Source of the DNA: Hofstenia miamia | Lineage: Eukaryota; Xenacoelomorpha; Acoela; Hofsteniidae | DNA length: 64,000 bases | Reading direction: 5' to 3' | NCBI GenBank assembly: GCA_900660155.1 | Contig: CABFPE010000692.1 | Location: forward strand, 246,156-310,155 | Part shown: positions 10,939 to 23,300 of the stretch, piece after piece | How positions within the stretch are numbered: position 1 is the stretch's first letter | Layout: each line of letters opens with the position of its first letter | Program-made: the position numbers and the translations under genes | The notes under the pieces: generated by a model | Databases searched by the model: none | Told to the model about the DNA's origin: nothing | The model's input: the letters and a program-made list of their open reading frames with translations, nothing else

Positions 10939-11929
10939 ATGGAAGCAAAAAGGCATGAAGTGGCAGCATTACTGGACTCGGGTTTGAATGTTTCATCCAT
11001 TGCAGAACAAATGGGGATAAGCCGACAGGCCGTCTATGATATAAAAAAGCGAATAGATGAAGGAAAAGGCTTAGAAAGGAGACCTGGCTCTGGTAGACCA
11101 TCATTGCTCAATGGGAATGAGGTAAATGATATTTTTAAAAAAAATCCATTGTTCCAAAATGTGTCACGTGGCTCAAGACCTGGGTGTCACGCTCAACTGA
11201 TTGTTCCAAAATGTGTCACGTGGCTCAAGACCTGGGTGTCACGCTCAACTGTGTCTAGAGTGGTAAAGAAAGCTGGAGGTATTTATTAACAGAGAGAATG
11301 CAGGAAGTAAGATTAGAGTGTGCAAAGATTTTAAACAGCATGAAAAGCTGCTCAGGACGAATCACCGTGTTCTCAGGTGAAAAGATATTTTCAGTAGACT
11401 CAGTGCACAACAGACAAAATGACAGATTTGAGATTCAGTAGCGATGACAGAAAAGGTGACTATTATATTTCTACTAAAAAGCATCCTGCTTCGGTGATGA
11501 TGCTCGGAGTATTAGCTTCTAATGGGGTCATGTCGCCGGTATGGTTTGCAGAAGGTTACAGGTTTACTGCCACTGACTACAAATAAGTTTTAGAAGACGA
11601 GGTGCTACCATGGATCAAGGAAATATCGGGAAGCAATTGTTTTCCAACAAGACGGAGCACGAGCACACACGTCAAAACTGGTACAGAACTGGATGAGCGA
11701 AGAAATGTCCTTTTGGGATAAGACTTTTTGGCCACCCCAGTCGCAAGACCTGAACCCTCTCGACTACGCTATATGGGCGCGCGTGGAGTCTGCAGCATAC
11801 TCTTTGAGGCATTTTAGTATAAATGCCCTCAAAGTAAGTGTTAATCAGAAATGGAATGCTCTACCTGCTGAATTAATAAGAACCGCTTGTTCTGGCTTTC
11901 GTCGACGCTTGGAAAAGGTGGTTCTTTAA
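10939..11929 (+). pseudogene. Mariner-like transposase (DD36D), broken
   Basis: The N-terminus (10939-11140) holds a clear helix-turn-helix, EQMGISRQAVYDIKKRI, followed by PGSGRPSLL, the linker of this superfamily. A 52-base tandem duplication at 11148-11251 shifts the frame. The first catalytic box reads FSGEKIFSVDSV (about 11371), with glycine where the family has aspartate. After further frame changes, FQQDGARAHTSKLVQNW (from about 11640) carries the second aspartate and SQDLNPLDYAIW (about 11732-11770) the third. I count 36 residues between them, so the spacing is DD36D, not the DD34D of classic mariner or DD37D of maT. The C-terminus runs to a TAA at about 11929. The duplication, stops and lost aspartate make it non-functional. 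Confidence 0.8.
11148..11251 (+). repeat. 52-bp tandem duplication inside the mariner transposase
   Basis: Two adjacent copies of a 52-base unit containing TTCCAAAATGTGTCACGTGG and ending CGCTCAACTG. The copies look identical, so the duplication is young or is an assembly error. Because 52 is not a multiple of three it disrupts the frame. Confidence 0.85.
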
Positions 11930-12040
11930 ATAAGCTGGTTTTAAACTCCTAAATTCATTTATCTTGTGTTCAAATTCCTACCTAATATGAGTTATTTGTT
12001 TAAATTATAAAAGTGTCAAGTTTTTTTGCACGACGCGGTA

Positions 12041-13164
12041 TATTAGCACTTAATCTAAATAAATGTATATGCATGTATACATATTGTTTGCTCGTGTTGA
12101 TATGCTCAAAACACATTGAACATCTTGCGAATATTAATAAGCAATGAAATCGAAACTAAACAGAGCTTTCATTTCGAACACTCTGAATGAGCAGTCAATT
12201 ACTTTTTCACAAAATATGGTTGGGCAAGCCACTACCACCTCGACGAATATTTATCTTTAATAAAAAAACAGTTTTGACGTTGTAAAACGTCAGCTTAATT
12301 CGTTAATCTTTACAGTTCCTTAGTTTTGATATCGTGCTAGTTTGGCAGTAGGAAAGGTTTTAGATGCATATAAATATTGCTTAAGATCGCTTTTCTTGAT
12401 GAATACATCAACAATGCGGTAGTCTCTATTTGTAGATCTTGATCGCAGTACTAATGACTAAACAAACTCACTCGTTTGACCTTCAATAACCTTATGGTAA
12501 AATATTATATCATGGATAGATAAAACCATCTCAAAACAAGAACGACAACTTCGTAATGTAATGCATATTAAGCTTGAAACAATTTCGACAGAATTGCATG
12601 AGTGTGTACCAAACTAATAAGACAAAAATTGTTTGACTTTGTGGTGTGACTACCAATTATGCTTTGAACAGTTGACATTAAAAGAAATGATGTCCTAACA
12701 CTGAATTACGATAAACTGTTAGGAAAAGCCTCCATGCAAAAATTATTATCGGTTTGCACAATTACAGAAATCTCATCTATGCATTGATTGGAATAAATAT
12801 TAATATAGGAAATAGAAGAATTAAATATTACTTCAAAATCAAAGTTAATGAAATAAAAGTTATAAAACAGTCCCCCTATAATCGAAAACCTGACAGAAAA
12901 ATTCTACAATGAGAACCGAACGAGAAGGAACAATATAGATAACTCGTCTAGGAGTAAATACAACAAATGATGCTAGAAATGCTTCCTAATATCCACAATA
13001 TTAGCATGCCAAATAATGCTACAATAGATCAGAGGTTCCGATTACGTAATGTGACCATGCAATTATGTAGCACATAACTGTATTGTTCCATATATAGAAT
13101 TTATATTCGATTTCCAGAAATTTGTTAGTTTATCTGTAAAAGCATATTTTATATCTATCATAAT
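12041..13164. other. AT-rich spacer, no gene seen
   Basis: I find no recognisable protein, tRNA or inverted-repeat element. If the zinc-finger gene includes the exons at 15.6 and 25.2 kb, this lies in one of its introns. Confidence 0.45.
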
Positions 13165-13380
13165 TCAACAATTACACGAGGCAGCTGTTCCACTTGTACG
13201 TGTTTTGCTGACAAGATCGCTATTTTCGCCACACGTACACGTGGAGCATATGGAAGCGTGTTGCGCGACAATATCTATGCAGGGGTTTTTCTCAATCAAC
13301 GTTTGCACAAATGAGTAAATAGCTTTCATTAAAGTTATGCAGCCCATTTCACCATCATGGCATGCATAAAACGATTGCGC
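13165..13380 (-). CDS. Candidate terminal exon, unidentified cysteine-rich protein
   Basis: A 71-residue open stretch begins after a possible acceptor (tatattaag) at 13380 and ends at TGA 13165-13167. The translation looks protein-like and not low-complexity: it starts AQSFYACHDGEMGCITLMKA, has an amphipathic middle (IYSFVQTLIEKNPCIDIVAQ) and a cysteine-rich end (CSTCTCGEN, then TAASCNC). I do not recognise the family. A vague pattern match to the small caspase subunit is too weak to use. No partner exon was found, so it could be a chance frame or a transposon scrap. Confidence 0.25.
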   Translation of the reverse strand, partial: AQSFYACHDGEMGCITLMKAIYSFVQTLIEKNPCIDIVAQHASICSTCTCGENSDLVSKTRTSGTAASCNC

Positions 13381-15604
13381 CTTAATATAAATTTAAAGAC
13401 GAGCAACGCAAAAACCTATGGTGGAAGTGGAACGGGCCTGGCCGCATTACAAAAATTATTTATGCGAACTCCAAGTTGGACTAAAAATAAAAGAATTTCA
13501 TGCAAAAAATAAAATGAATGCTTTTACAAAGCATATTGTATTGAGAATGTAAACAAACTGCTCCAAATTTAAGCATTTCAAAATATTTTGAGATAATGGT
13601 ACGATTCACTATACGACACAAGAGGAGTCTTAGTCTGACTGATCCTCTAGTTGCAGTATACGATTTGTTTTTATATAAGTAAATGATAATTCCGATAGAT
13701 ACATGTGTACACACCATAAACAACATCTGTGATGTAAGAGACAAGACTTCAACACAGTTGGAATAAAAGCGATTTAATTGCAATTTTACAATTTTCTAAT
13801 TATACAAACCGTTTAGTCATATTTGCATATATTTTATTATTGGTTTTCTGTTTTCTTATACAGTTAAATTAAAAAATTTATGCAAAATATCACAAATCGA
13901 AGATTCAGAATCATTTTCTCAAATGTCATCTCTAATATTACAACCAATAAAAATCTAATAAAAAACCTAATGATAATACATATTATAAACAATAAATAGG
14001 AAAATCAAATTTATTTTTAGTAATATTGAATAGAATCCAATTTCACAATGAGCTAGAAATGCATGGCAATTGACTTTTCAAAATCCGAGTCAATCAAAAT
14101 TTTTTCAAGAAAATTACTCCTTTAATAATTATAATTGACATTTTTTGGTTGTTTTTATCAACTCAAAGTGTTTTCACACCACTTTTCTCCCATGGGTACA
14201 CCTTTAGAAAAATCTTGCCCCATACCGCTCGACCTGCCGCATGGGCCGAACAGCCCCATTTCCATCTCTGCTATCGCCAATAGTAAAACATCATTCAATT
14301 TTAAATACCTTTTTAAAGTATATTTACACACCATCAAATTAAGTTGTTAAGCAAGTAAAACAACTTGAAAAGAGTTTTAACGTTTGCGCCCAGAACCCTG
14401 GGAAATAATATTACATGCTGTCCAACCTAATTTCATCCGTTATCGGGATTTCAGATGAAAGTTTAGGAATTTCCAAAATTCAAGAAAAAAACAACTTAAA
14501 TCATAATATTCAATATAATATTTATCTATGATTTAATGTAAATTTACTTATTGCGGATTGCAAACAAGGCTGTCTATGGAATATTATTATTATAATCACT
14601 AATATTATTTGATTGCGCCCTATATTTATAGAGTATTATGCCTAATCAACGATTTTGAAAAGAGAATTTATATATTTACCGAGTAAAAAGCACTGTAAAA
14701 ATTTTGTTACTCTCTTTCCCAAAATCTCATCCAAAATCTGGATAGTTAGACAGTCTGATATTATCGTTGGCTGCTTTGCTGCAAACCGAAAAACTCGATA
14801 ATAATTTTTTCTCAGTTTGATTTTCCTTTTAATTGATTTCGGTTTTTTTCTTCGGCATACCGTATAATAAGCAAAAAAACCTCTAAGCACCACAAATTAT
14901 TGAAATCATTAAATCATGATCTGAAATAATTAATATTTCAGTCTTCGATTCAATACTATTATATTTTATTGATTCAGTTGTTGGAAAAACAATTGGTTTT
15001 TGCATAAAAGAAAAGTATGAACCCCCCCCCATAAAAGAATTGCATTAACTCGTGGAAGCTAATTGGAAGATAACTTGATCTGCGAAAATTACTAACCTTT
15101 TGTTAAAGGAGAAGCTGCGATATCGGATGTAGTGTGATGACAATAAAAGGATTTATGCGCAAGTAAATTAGCCAAATCACGAAATATATTACGACACGCT
15201 CTAAAGAATAAAGCATAAGATATAGAAAATACACTACAAGTCAAAATTAATTTCTTTTTTACTATAAACATTTAAAACTGTAAATTAATGAGTGAACCCA
15301 GAAAAATTTGAAAAAAATTTTTCATCAAAGAAAAATTCAAGCATTCATAGAAAAATTTTCATCGGTAATCAATATGCAATGGATCTGAGGATATAAAAAC
15401 TATTTTATATGCAGTCTAGTTTCGCTTGAACACTGAGTCTAAGTAGTGCATGAAAATGAGCCCAAGATTTACTTTATATTATATTGTTGTATTTACTACA
15501 ATTTGGAATTCCAAAATCAACATTAGAAGTAGTAAACGACTAATAACAAACAAAATGTTTAGCAAACCGAAAATATTTGAGCAAATTTTACAAAATAGAC
15601 TTAC
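13381..15604. other. AT-rich spacer, no supported gene
   Basis: Contains a short GC-richer patch near 14208-14270 and a run of nine C at about 15021. A minus-strand frame around 14677-14780 ends in a usable donor and follows an acceptor-like gtttgcag, but its phase does not fit the neighbouring exons and it has no recognisable content. Confidence 0.4.
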
Positions 15605-15770
15605 TTGCATTCGTATAAAATATTAACTTCATCAGTTAAAATATTTTGAGCAGCCTCAGAAGATGCTTTGAAGCATTTGTAGAGGTAAATAATATCAGGC
15701 ATATCCTTTTGGTCCGCGGAAGGCACCATTAAACCACTATCCAATTCTCCATCATTCATCTCACAATTAT
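15605..15770 (-). CDS. Internal exon, possibly of the zinc-finger gene
   Basis: Bounded by the acceptor ttgttttag (just above 15770) and the strong donor GTAAGT (below 15605). It encodes an acidic segment reading NCEMNDGELDSGLMVPSADQ and then YLYKCFKASSEAAQNILTDE. It is open throughout in one phase, and that phase fits the donor of the exon at 25154-25411, whose leftover G plus AT restores an Asp codon. It leaves two bases over, while the zinc-finger exon at 4925 needs one, so at least one more exon must lie between them if all belong to one gene. No known domain is recognised. Confidence 0.5.
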
Positions 15771-16970
15771 CTAAAACAAACACGTAAACTTTATAATTAA
15801 TTACGGTGAAATTTTAACGAAACCTATATTTATACTCATATCTAAGGCTTTTCTTTACGACATAGCCGGTAATGAAGTACATCACTCGAAACCAATTATA
15901 ACCTTAAAGATTACTACATTTGGCACAAAGAACTACTAAAGTACAGCAAAATGGCTTAAGAATGCACAGTGGCCAAAAGTAATTAAACAGAAATGTTAGA
16001 TAAATGTATAAATTTTAATATGAAATCGAATTATAGGTTTAAAATCTCCATTGGAACCAAACAAAAAACCAAATAACATGAATATGTATATATACAATGA
16101 CAGCAGAACATTGCGTTTAACTACGTATATATGCATGCCACTCATGACTATTTTATAATCAGTTTTGTGGCCGAGTAATTTTTTATTTATCACCTATACA
16201 GAATGTATTTTTTTGGTTAAACTAGGGTAGAATTAGTCAGAAATTTCGTTTCAAAAAACTTAATATCGGATTTGTTATCTTTTTATTGGCATTTTTGGAT
16301 TCCTGTCAGGACTGTTTTTTGGCTAATGCAGAATCTCTGAGAAATTTTCTGCATTTAGTATTTCTTCTACCATGTGTAAATGATCTGGTTGATGTACAGA
16401 CACCCCATATCATGACCCTATGAGGAATTTTAAAATTATTCATTGCTGGCTTGCGAATTCGCGTGTACGCATCTTAGCACTGAAATGAAAATTTGTGTGA
16501 GAAACAAACTGGACCAAGTTGTAGCGAGTTGAAATGGGTTTACGCAAAATGCATGTGAAAGTTGCAACCGATTGGCCAGGATTAGAGTTCCAAAATATTC
16601 TATTGTGGCAGTTTGCCATTTCAATGATGGAGAAAGATCTATTCCCAAAGTGTTGGAGAATTGTGAATTCAAAGTGGATAATTCACAACAATCTGATGCA
16701 AAATGAAAATAAGCAGAGGCCAAAAGCGAGTGAACCGAGGATTAATGTGCTTGAAAAACAAAAATGCAAGCCCAAATACAGACTAATAAGGAAATGGAAA
16801 AGAAACCAATTCAAAGAAAAGTTATCACTTATGAAGCAAGTGCCTTTTGCATAACCGAAAGAACAAACATTTTCCAGTATGTTAACATTGTGAAAATTTC
16901 GGGTCTTTTAAATTTTATTGGATTCCTGTATAGAAAGAAAAATTTCTCATAGTAATAGTATACCAGTCAG
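15771..16970. other. Spacer with a decayed coding-like patch and a transposon-end motif
   Basis: Around 16490-16900 on the plus strand there is a patchwork of frames with protein-like stretches (for example ACESCNRLARIRVPKYS) that I cannot assign. At 16226-16237, GGTAGAATTAGT equals the terminal motif of the TTAA-flanked element at 34920-35800, so a relic of that family probably starts here. No intact gene is seen. Confidence 0.35.
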
Positions 16971-18002
16971 TCTTCAAATTTGTTGTCAGTGTAGAGAAAG
17001 AATGTTCTATCTCATTTTATTGTTTTAGCTATGAAGTATTCATGCATGCTAATATATGCATACAAAACTTAACTCGTTTATATAAACTTTCTGAGAACAG
17101 ATAGATGCTTTTGAGAGCTTTCATTTTCTGTTTAAACATTGGTATATTTTTGGCCATCCAGAATAATTAGAAATCCTTTTACGTAATTATATTTGGGTGT
17201 CCATGACAATGAAAATGATTTTTTAAATTTCTGGATTTTTTGAACAAAACTATTGTGATCTATCATTATACATAATTGGTTTTTATCATTAAAATTTTTA
17301 TCTTAAAAAATGTATTTTTCTGGAGGGGTTCAAGGTCTTCCATCGCGTGTGCTTTTCGAATGCAATCTACATGTATTCTGTTAAAAATCTTCTACTCTAT
17401 CATTTCTTTATATTTCATTTTATTTTATTCCAATAACACGACAAATTGCTATGGTTAGCTCATCTGAAAAACGACCAAGATAATTGATTAGAATATTATT
17501 TGAATTTATTGTTGATATTGGCGAAGAAGAGTGGCATTACGGTAAATTCGAATTTGGTGAATAGAGCGGACACTTGAAATAATTTTCCATAGTACAAAGC
17601 AGACACCTCACTTTTACTCAACGAATATTTACAAGATGAGGCGATACACAAATATGTTTAATAAGGAGACCGAAATCTCCTATATACCAAAGTTTCCGGC
17701 TATTCATTTAATTTTTGCAAGATTTATTACGAGATGAAATTTGCCTTTTAAATTAGTATGGTATTTGTACAGAGCGGACTCACTTACGCAAAATTGTACA
17801 GAGCGGACTGAATAATATAGGTGCACAGAACGGCCAAAATAATAATAATCCGTGATTTCAAATAGGCTGACATGTTACTTAGAACAGAATGGGTTGATAC
17901 CAGAGGAGCAAAATGGATGTAGGACAGATAATAGTGGATGCAGGATCAGTAGTTAATAGACCAGGCAGTGGTGGGGAATTGTAAAAGGAAGACAAATTAG
18001 GA
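16971..18002. repeat. First copy of a 1,032-base block repeated across a single N
   Basis: Repeated at 18004-19035 with an offset of 1,033 and a single N at 18003 between the copies. The copies differ at several places, for example near 17220/18250 and 17822/18856, which suggests two haplotypes or uncorrected errors. The first copy ends abruptly inside a LINE that is continuous in the second. This is again the pattern of unmerged contig ends. The two matching 60-residue frames inside are not supported as genes. Confidence 0.75.
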
Positions 18003-18003
18003 N

Positions 18004-19035
18004 TCTTCAAATTTGTTGTCAGTGTAGAGAAAGAATGTTCTATCTCATTTTATTGTTTTAGCTATGAAGTATTCATGCATGCTAATATATGCATACAAAA
18101 CTTAACTCGTTTATATAAACTTTCTGAGAACAGATAGATGCTTTTGAGAGCTTTCATTTTCTGTTTAAACATTGGTATATTTTTGGCCATCCAGAATAAT
18201 TAGAAATCCTTTTACGTAATTATATTTGGGTGTCCATGACAATGAAAATGTTTTTTTAAATTTCTGGATTTTTTGAACAAAACTATTGTGATCTATCATT
18301 ATACATAATTGGTTTTTATCATTAAAATTTTTATCTTAAAAAATGTATTTTTCTGGAGGGGTTCAAGGTCTTCCATCGCGTGTGCTTTTCGAATGCAATC
18401 TACATGTATTCTGTTAAAAATCTTCTACTCTATCATTTCTTTATATTTCATTTTATTTTATTCCAATAACACGACAAATTGCTATGGTTAGCTCATCTGA
18501 AAAACGACCAAGATAATTGATTAGAATATTATTTGAATTTATTGTTGATATTGGCGAAGAAGAGTGGCATTACGGTAAATTCGAATTTGGTGAATAGAGC
18601 GGACACTTGAAATAATTTTCCATAGTACAAAGCAGACACCTCACTTTTACTCAACGAATATTTACAAGATGAGGCGATACACAAATATGTTTAATAAGGA
18701 GACCGAAATCTCCTATATACCAAAGTTTCCGGCTATTCATTTAATTTTTGCAAGATTTATTACGAGATGAAATTTGCCTTTTAAATTAGTATGGTATTTG
18801 TACAGAGCGGACTCACTTACGCAAAATTGTACAGAGCGGACTGAATAATATAGGTGCAAATAACGGCCAAAAAAATAATAATCCGTGATTTCAAATAGGC
18901 TGACATGTTACTTAGAATAGAATGGGTTGATACCAGAGGAGCAAAATGGATGTAGGACAGATACTAGTGGATGCAGGATCAGTAGTTAATAGACCAGGCA
19001 GTGGTGGGGAATTGTAAAAGGAAGACAAATTAGGA
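18004..19035. repeat. Second copy of the 1,032-base block
   Basis: Partner of 16971-18002, continuing without interruption into the LINE reverse transcriptase after 19035. The unique part of the locus is best read from this copy. Its last ~125 bases hold the start of the R2-like LINE fragment. Confidence 0.75.
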
Positions 19036-20395
19036 ATGGCATGGTTAGATTACAAGAAGGCACATTAATGGGTATTGAGAAAGCTAGAGGCTAATGGAGT
19101 TTTTGCGGAAATGGGATGAGTTCCTGGAGAGGGAGATGGGAAAGTGGCAGACTGAGATAGACGGGGCATATTCCAGGAAGACAGCTTAGTACCACTCCTT
19201 TTTGTAGTTAGTTTAATTCCCGTCACAGAAAGGTTAAAGGAGACAGGCATAGGTATAATTTGGAGAAGAATGGTAGACAGTGAGTCACCTAGGGTACATG
19301 GACGACTGAGATGATGCTCGTTGAAAGATGCTGCAAAACAAGTGGAAACATTGGAGTTGGCAAGCAGAGAGTATGAGTTGGAGTTCGGATAAGTAGTTTG
19401 CGGCAGTGACAATGACCAGAGGCAAGTGTATAGATGGTTTGAGGACGAGCAGTAGGGATAAGTTTAAAGGGTGGTACGACTACTTAGGAGTGATAGAGAA
19501 AGATATATATCAGATCATGAGGAAATGAAGACGAGGTTAAGAAAAGAATACAAGAGGAGAGTAAGAAAAGTACTACATATGTCAGCACTGAATGGGCAGA
19601 ACAGCAATTAATACGTGAGCAATACCAGTGTTGAGATATTCGGCAGGAACAGTTAGTTGAAACAAGAATGAATTGAGGGAGCTGGACAGAGAGCCAGAAA
19701 GGTACTAACAGCAGAGAGGACTTTCAACTGAAATGGATTGTGCATGGCAAGGCATAAAGAAGGGAAAGGACTATTAAGTGTGGAGGAAGCCATGGAAGCA
19801 GACGTACTAGGATTAAAGGAATATGTAGAAACAACATAAAGGGTCCCTACTAGAGGTCACTATGGAGTTAAGAAAGATAACAGAGGAGGATGGAAAAAAG
19901 GTATACCAGAGAAGAATGGAAGGAGAGAGACAAACAAGGTATAGGCAGAAGGTGCTGCATGGAGAATACTGGAGGAATACAGAAAACTGTGACAGAGAAG
20001 AGAGCAGGCCTAAAGAGATAATCAATCACTGATAATGCGGGACAGGAGCAAGCAATTAGGAGAAACTGGGTGAAGAAGAATACATACAGAAGAGTGGAAG
20101 TAAGTGATAAGTGTACGCTATGTAAGAAAGAGGCGGAGACAGTAGACCATTTGATAGCAGGGTGTGAGAAGTTGGCACAGAATGAGTATAAATTCAGGCA
20201 TGACAAGTTGGGTGTTAAAAGCTTGAGACAAATGGAATGACGTAAGCCACAGGGAGTCAGAGAATGAGAAGGTTAAGATACTGCGGGACCTCAACATCCA
20301 AATGAGAAAGGTCATAGAAGCAAGGAGGCCAGACATAGTAGTGGTAGACAAAAAGATTGGGAATTGTGATAGTGTAGCATCGCTGGTAGTTGTTA
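18910..20395 (+). mobile_element. R2/NeSL-type LINE fragment, heavily decayed
   Basis: Plus-strand remains of a non-LTR retrotransposon reverse transcriptase and its C-terminal part. GMAWLDYKKAH (about 19036) and RRGIFQEDSLVPLLFVVSLI (about 19160-19220) match the RT boxes of early-branching, R2-like LINEs, whose consensus I recall as AWLDYRKAYD and RGIFQGDSLSPLLF. The C-terminus carries the cysteine-histidine knuckle CTLCKKEAETVDHLIAGCEK (about 20112-20170) and IQMRKVIEARRPDIVVVDKK (about 20297-20356), features of the endonuclease-bearing tail of these elements. Many stops and frame changes are present. The 5' end is missing or beyond recognition. It lies tail to tail with the next LINE. Confidence 0.65.
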
Positions 20396-20399
20396 CTAT

Positions 20400-23300
20400 T
20401 TATCAGCCAGACCTCGCGCTTTTCTTGTTAGTTAGGTAAGAAGCATAAAAGATACTTGAAGGAGTTGGGATACAGACGTGGGGAGTTGCTTTAATACAGA
20501 AGGCAGCATTTTAGGAACAGCTAGAGTCCTGGAAAGCTCTCAGAACCTGAGAACTGGTGAGTTTTCCAAGCTGAGAGGGAGATCAGCATGAACTAGGTTG
20601 GCAAAGGCAAAACAATACAGCCACAGGAGGTGAATTAGGAGCAGACGGATCAGTGAAGAATAAAGACAGCAAAGACTTCTTGAAGCGATGGGGCGAGGAA
20701 AAAAGTCAATAGCAGTTGGAGGTTTGAGAGTAAGGAAAAAATAAGTAGAAGCCCAAGCATGATTAAAAAAACGAGTGAAGGGTGCGATGCTTCTTGGGAT
20801 GATAAACAAAATATGACAACACCATCAGAGAATAGAGTGGGAATTCGAGAATGCTATAAAGTCAAATAGCTCAAGGTCCAGATTGCGAGTTAGTAAACAA
20901 TTGAAAAGGAGGAGATGACAAGAATAAAGTGAAGTGGAGAATTTAGTATAGCGTCTTTGTATGACAAGGGAGAAGCGTAAAGAATAGCACAAGGAAGGGT
21001 TTGAACAGTGAGAATCTCACAGCAAATGAGGTATTAAAGGGAACATTACGAAAGCGGGTAGAATGCAAAATTAGCTATACAGAGACGCAAGGACACATGT
21101 CTGTCTAATTTAAACTGGCAGCAAGTTGAACTTCAAGATGAGTATGATGAGGAGAAAATTTCATTGGGAGAGGAAGATCCATTGGGGGAAACACTGAAAA
21201 TAGATACCACATGTCTTACATTAAAATTAAGATGGCTACCAGAAGACCAAGTAGACAAGAGTCTAATATCAAATGAGACATTGGAAGCAAAAGAAACTGC
21301 TATAGAAAAGATTGAGGGAGGTTGTTAATGACAACAAGAAAAGAACAGCAAACAGAGCATTGAGGGGTCATTAGCTACAAAAGAGCAGGGGAAGCGATAG
21401 ATGAATTGATCTTGACACAAAGACAAATCAGCATCAAAGCCAAATAAACGTAACTTGTCAAGAAGAATAGAATGAGAAACCTGATCAAAATTTTTTAGTA
21501 ATGTCAATGTCAAGAAAGATAATGCAACCAGGATCATTACGAGTGAAGATGGCAGTTTCAAGTAGGTGATGATAGAACGACCTGGAAGTTTTCCAGGAAA
21601 ATAGATATACAGATTCTTTAAATTGATGGAAAGATTTGAGGAAATATGAATTACGAAGGAGGGAACACCATCAGGATATTAAGGATCAGACAATTTGCAA
21701 GACCTAATTATGAAAGAAATGCGATGGACGTTAAAGAATATCACAAAGACGAATTAATGGAGAAATTGGGAAGTCAAGCTTGGAATTAAATAAATGTAGG
21801 TATGAGTAAGAGTCTAGATGAGAAGCTAGACAAAATAGAGATTTTGTTGGTTTCCATAAAATTAATAACATCTTGTGTGAAAGCAGTTTCAAAGAATCAG
21901 AAGAACCAAAATGACGTTTGTAAGATTCCAGTTTGTTCAAGGAATGCGCGGGAAGGGAAAATATATAGAAAGGGAGAGAAACACGTTTTTTCCTACAGCG
22001 AGGAACAAATGAAAACATAACTTGGTGAAAAGGGAGAGACTAGTCCTCATTAAATGGAGAAAGGGAAGAAGAGAAGCATTAAGTGATACAAAGCCAGTTA
22101 GATCAAGCATTATGAACCATATCCAGATAAGCAAATGGGGAAGTAGAATTGACTGACAGGTTGAAACAAACAAATGAGTGATCAGACAGTTTATCTGGAA
22201 CAGGGATCACAGAGATGTAAAACATTTAATCAGGATGAGAACACAGAACAAAGTTGAAGAGGATGGAACTGGACGTAGGAGATAATACAAGTTGTTCAAG
22301 GGAGTAGTGAGCAAAAAGATCTACGGCAGCAGATTCATATGATTCATTAGTCAACAAATATTAGGAAGATTGAAATCACCACAAACAAGATGAGGCTAAG
22401 TGGAGAATCCAAGTGAGAGTGATAAATTGTTGGTGAAAATACAGAAGTATAGATGATAAATAAGCAATGGGATTTCAAAAAGGACTGTTGGAAGAAAGGT
22501 TGTAAGCAATGAGAAAAACGATATGGTCACCGAGAACAACAGCACAACCACAACAGAAATCAAAGGTTAGAAAACTAAAGGAGAAGGGGTGGTCATCGAG
22601 GTTAGGAAGATGTGAAGCAATAAGAACACCACTATGGCGATCACAGGACCAGTCATATGGGAGAGAAGTTTAAGAGAAAAAACAACACTGTCAGCAGTAG
22701 CAGGATCAAGTCAGATTTCAGTGATGAAAATGAAGTCAACAGATGACTGCAAAAAGTTTTAGAAATTAAGATGATGATTTAAAGAGACCAGAATGTGGGA
22801 ATTGGAAAACAATAAAAAACCCTTGAGTCAGGCGGATCCAGTAGTCTATCATGACGCGTAGCAACATGTCGGGAGGACAGATACCAAACTGTTTGCGCTC
22901 ATAATCAGAGAGGCAATAGTAGCGAATTAAGAGGCCTTCAGATCATTCATCAGAATGCATTAGTGAGAGATGAAAATTTTAATCACATACAATATGAAAG
23001 GATGAGAATGAAGAATCAGTCCGTGGCAGAACAGTAAGGACATCATCAAAAGGAAGTGGGGAGGAATGAAAGTGATTAGCAACATCTGAAGCAAATATAG
23101 AGTTAGCAAAGCGGCTAATATAAATATGAGCTTTTCGAGGAAGCCGTGGAAGTGAACTAACCGATACAACAACATAGAAGAGGGAGTCGGTGGAGCACTT
23201 GAAGCAGGTGTATTAGAAGGGACGGTAAGTGAGACAGCAGAGCAGTAGGAAAACATTTGAGATTTAAGGGATGACACATCAGGCATGAGTCTGGCAAGGG

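Larger units (their letters stand above)
10789..12038 (+). mobile_element. Mariner-family transposon, 1,250 bp, DD36D spacing, inactive
   Basis: The element is flanked by TA at both ends (10787-10788 and 12039-12040). Its terminal inverted repeats are about 20 bp: CCGGGTCGTGCAAAAAAACT on the left and the inverse of CCGCGTCGTGCAAAAAAACT on the right, differing at one base. Size and structure are typical of Tc1/mariner. The internal transposase is broken. The near-identical ends suggest a moderately recent insertion, while the coding part has several lesions. Confidence 0.85.

Noticed and set aside
13165-13380. Caspase small-subunit homology
   Set aside because: Only a loose hydrophobic pattern matches; none of the diagnostic residues of the family can be placed.
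14642-14893. Missing exon of the zinc-finger gene
   Set aside because: The donor phase fits the last exon, but no acceptor gives the phase needed from 15605, and the sequence has no supporting content.
17276-18491. Two identical 60-residue frames
   Set aside because: They are copies within the 1,032-base overlap block, of low complexity and without gene signals.
19065-20351. Long minus-strand frames rich in Ser, Leu and Phe
   Set aside because: They are antisense to the purine-rich R2-like LINE on the plus strand and have no domain content.
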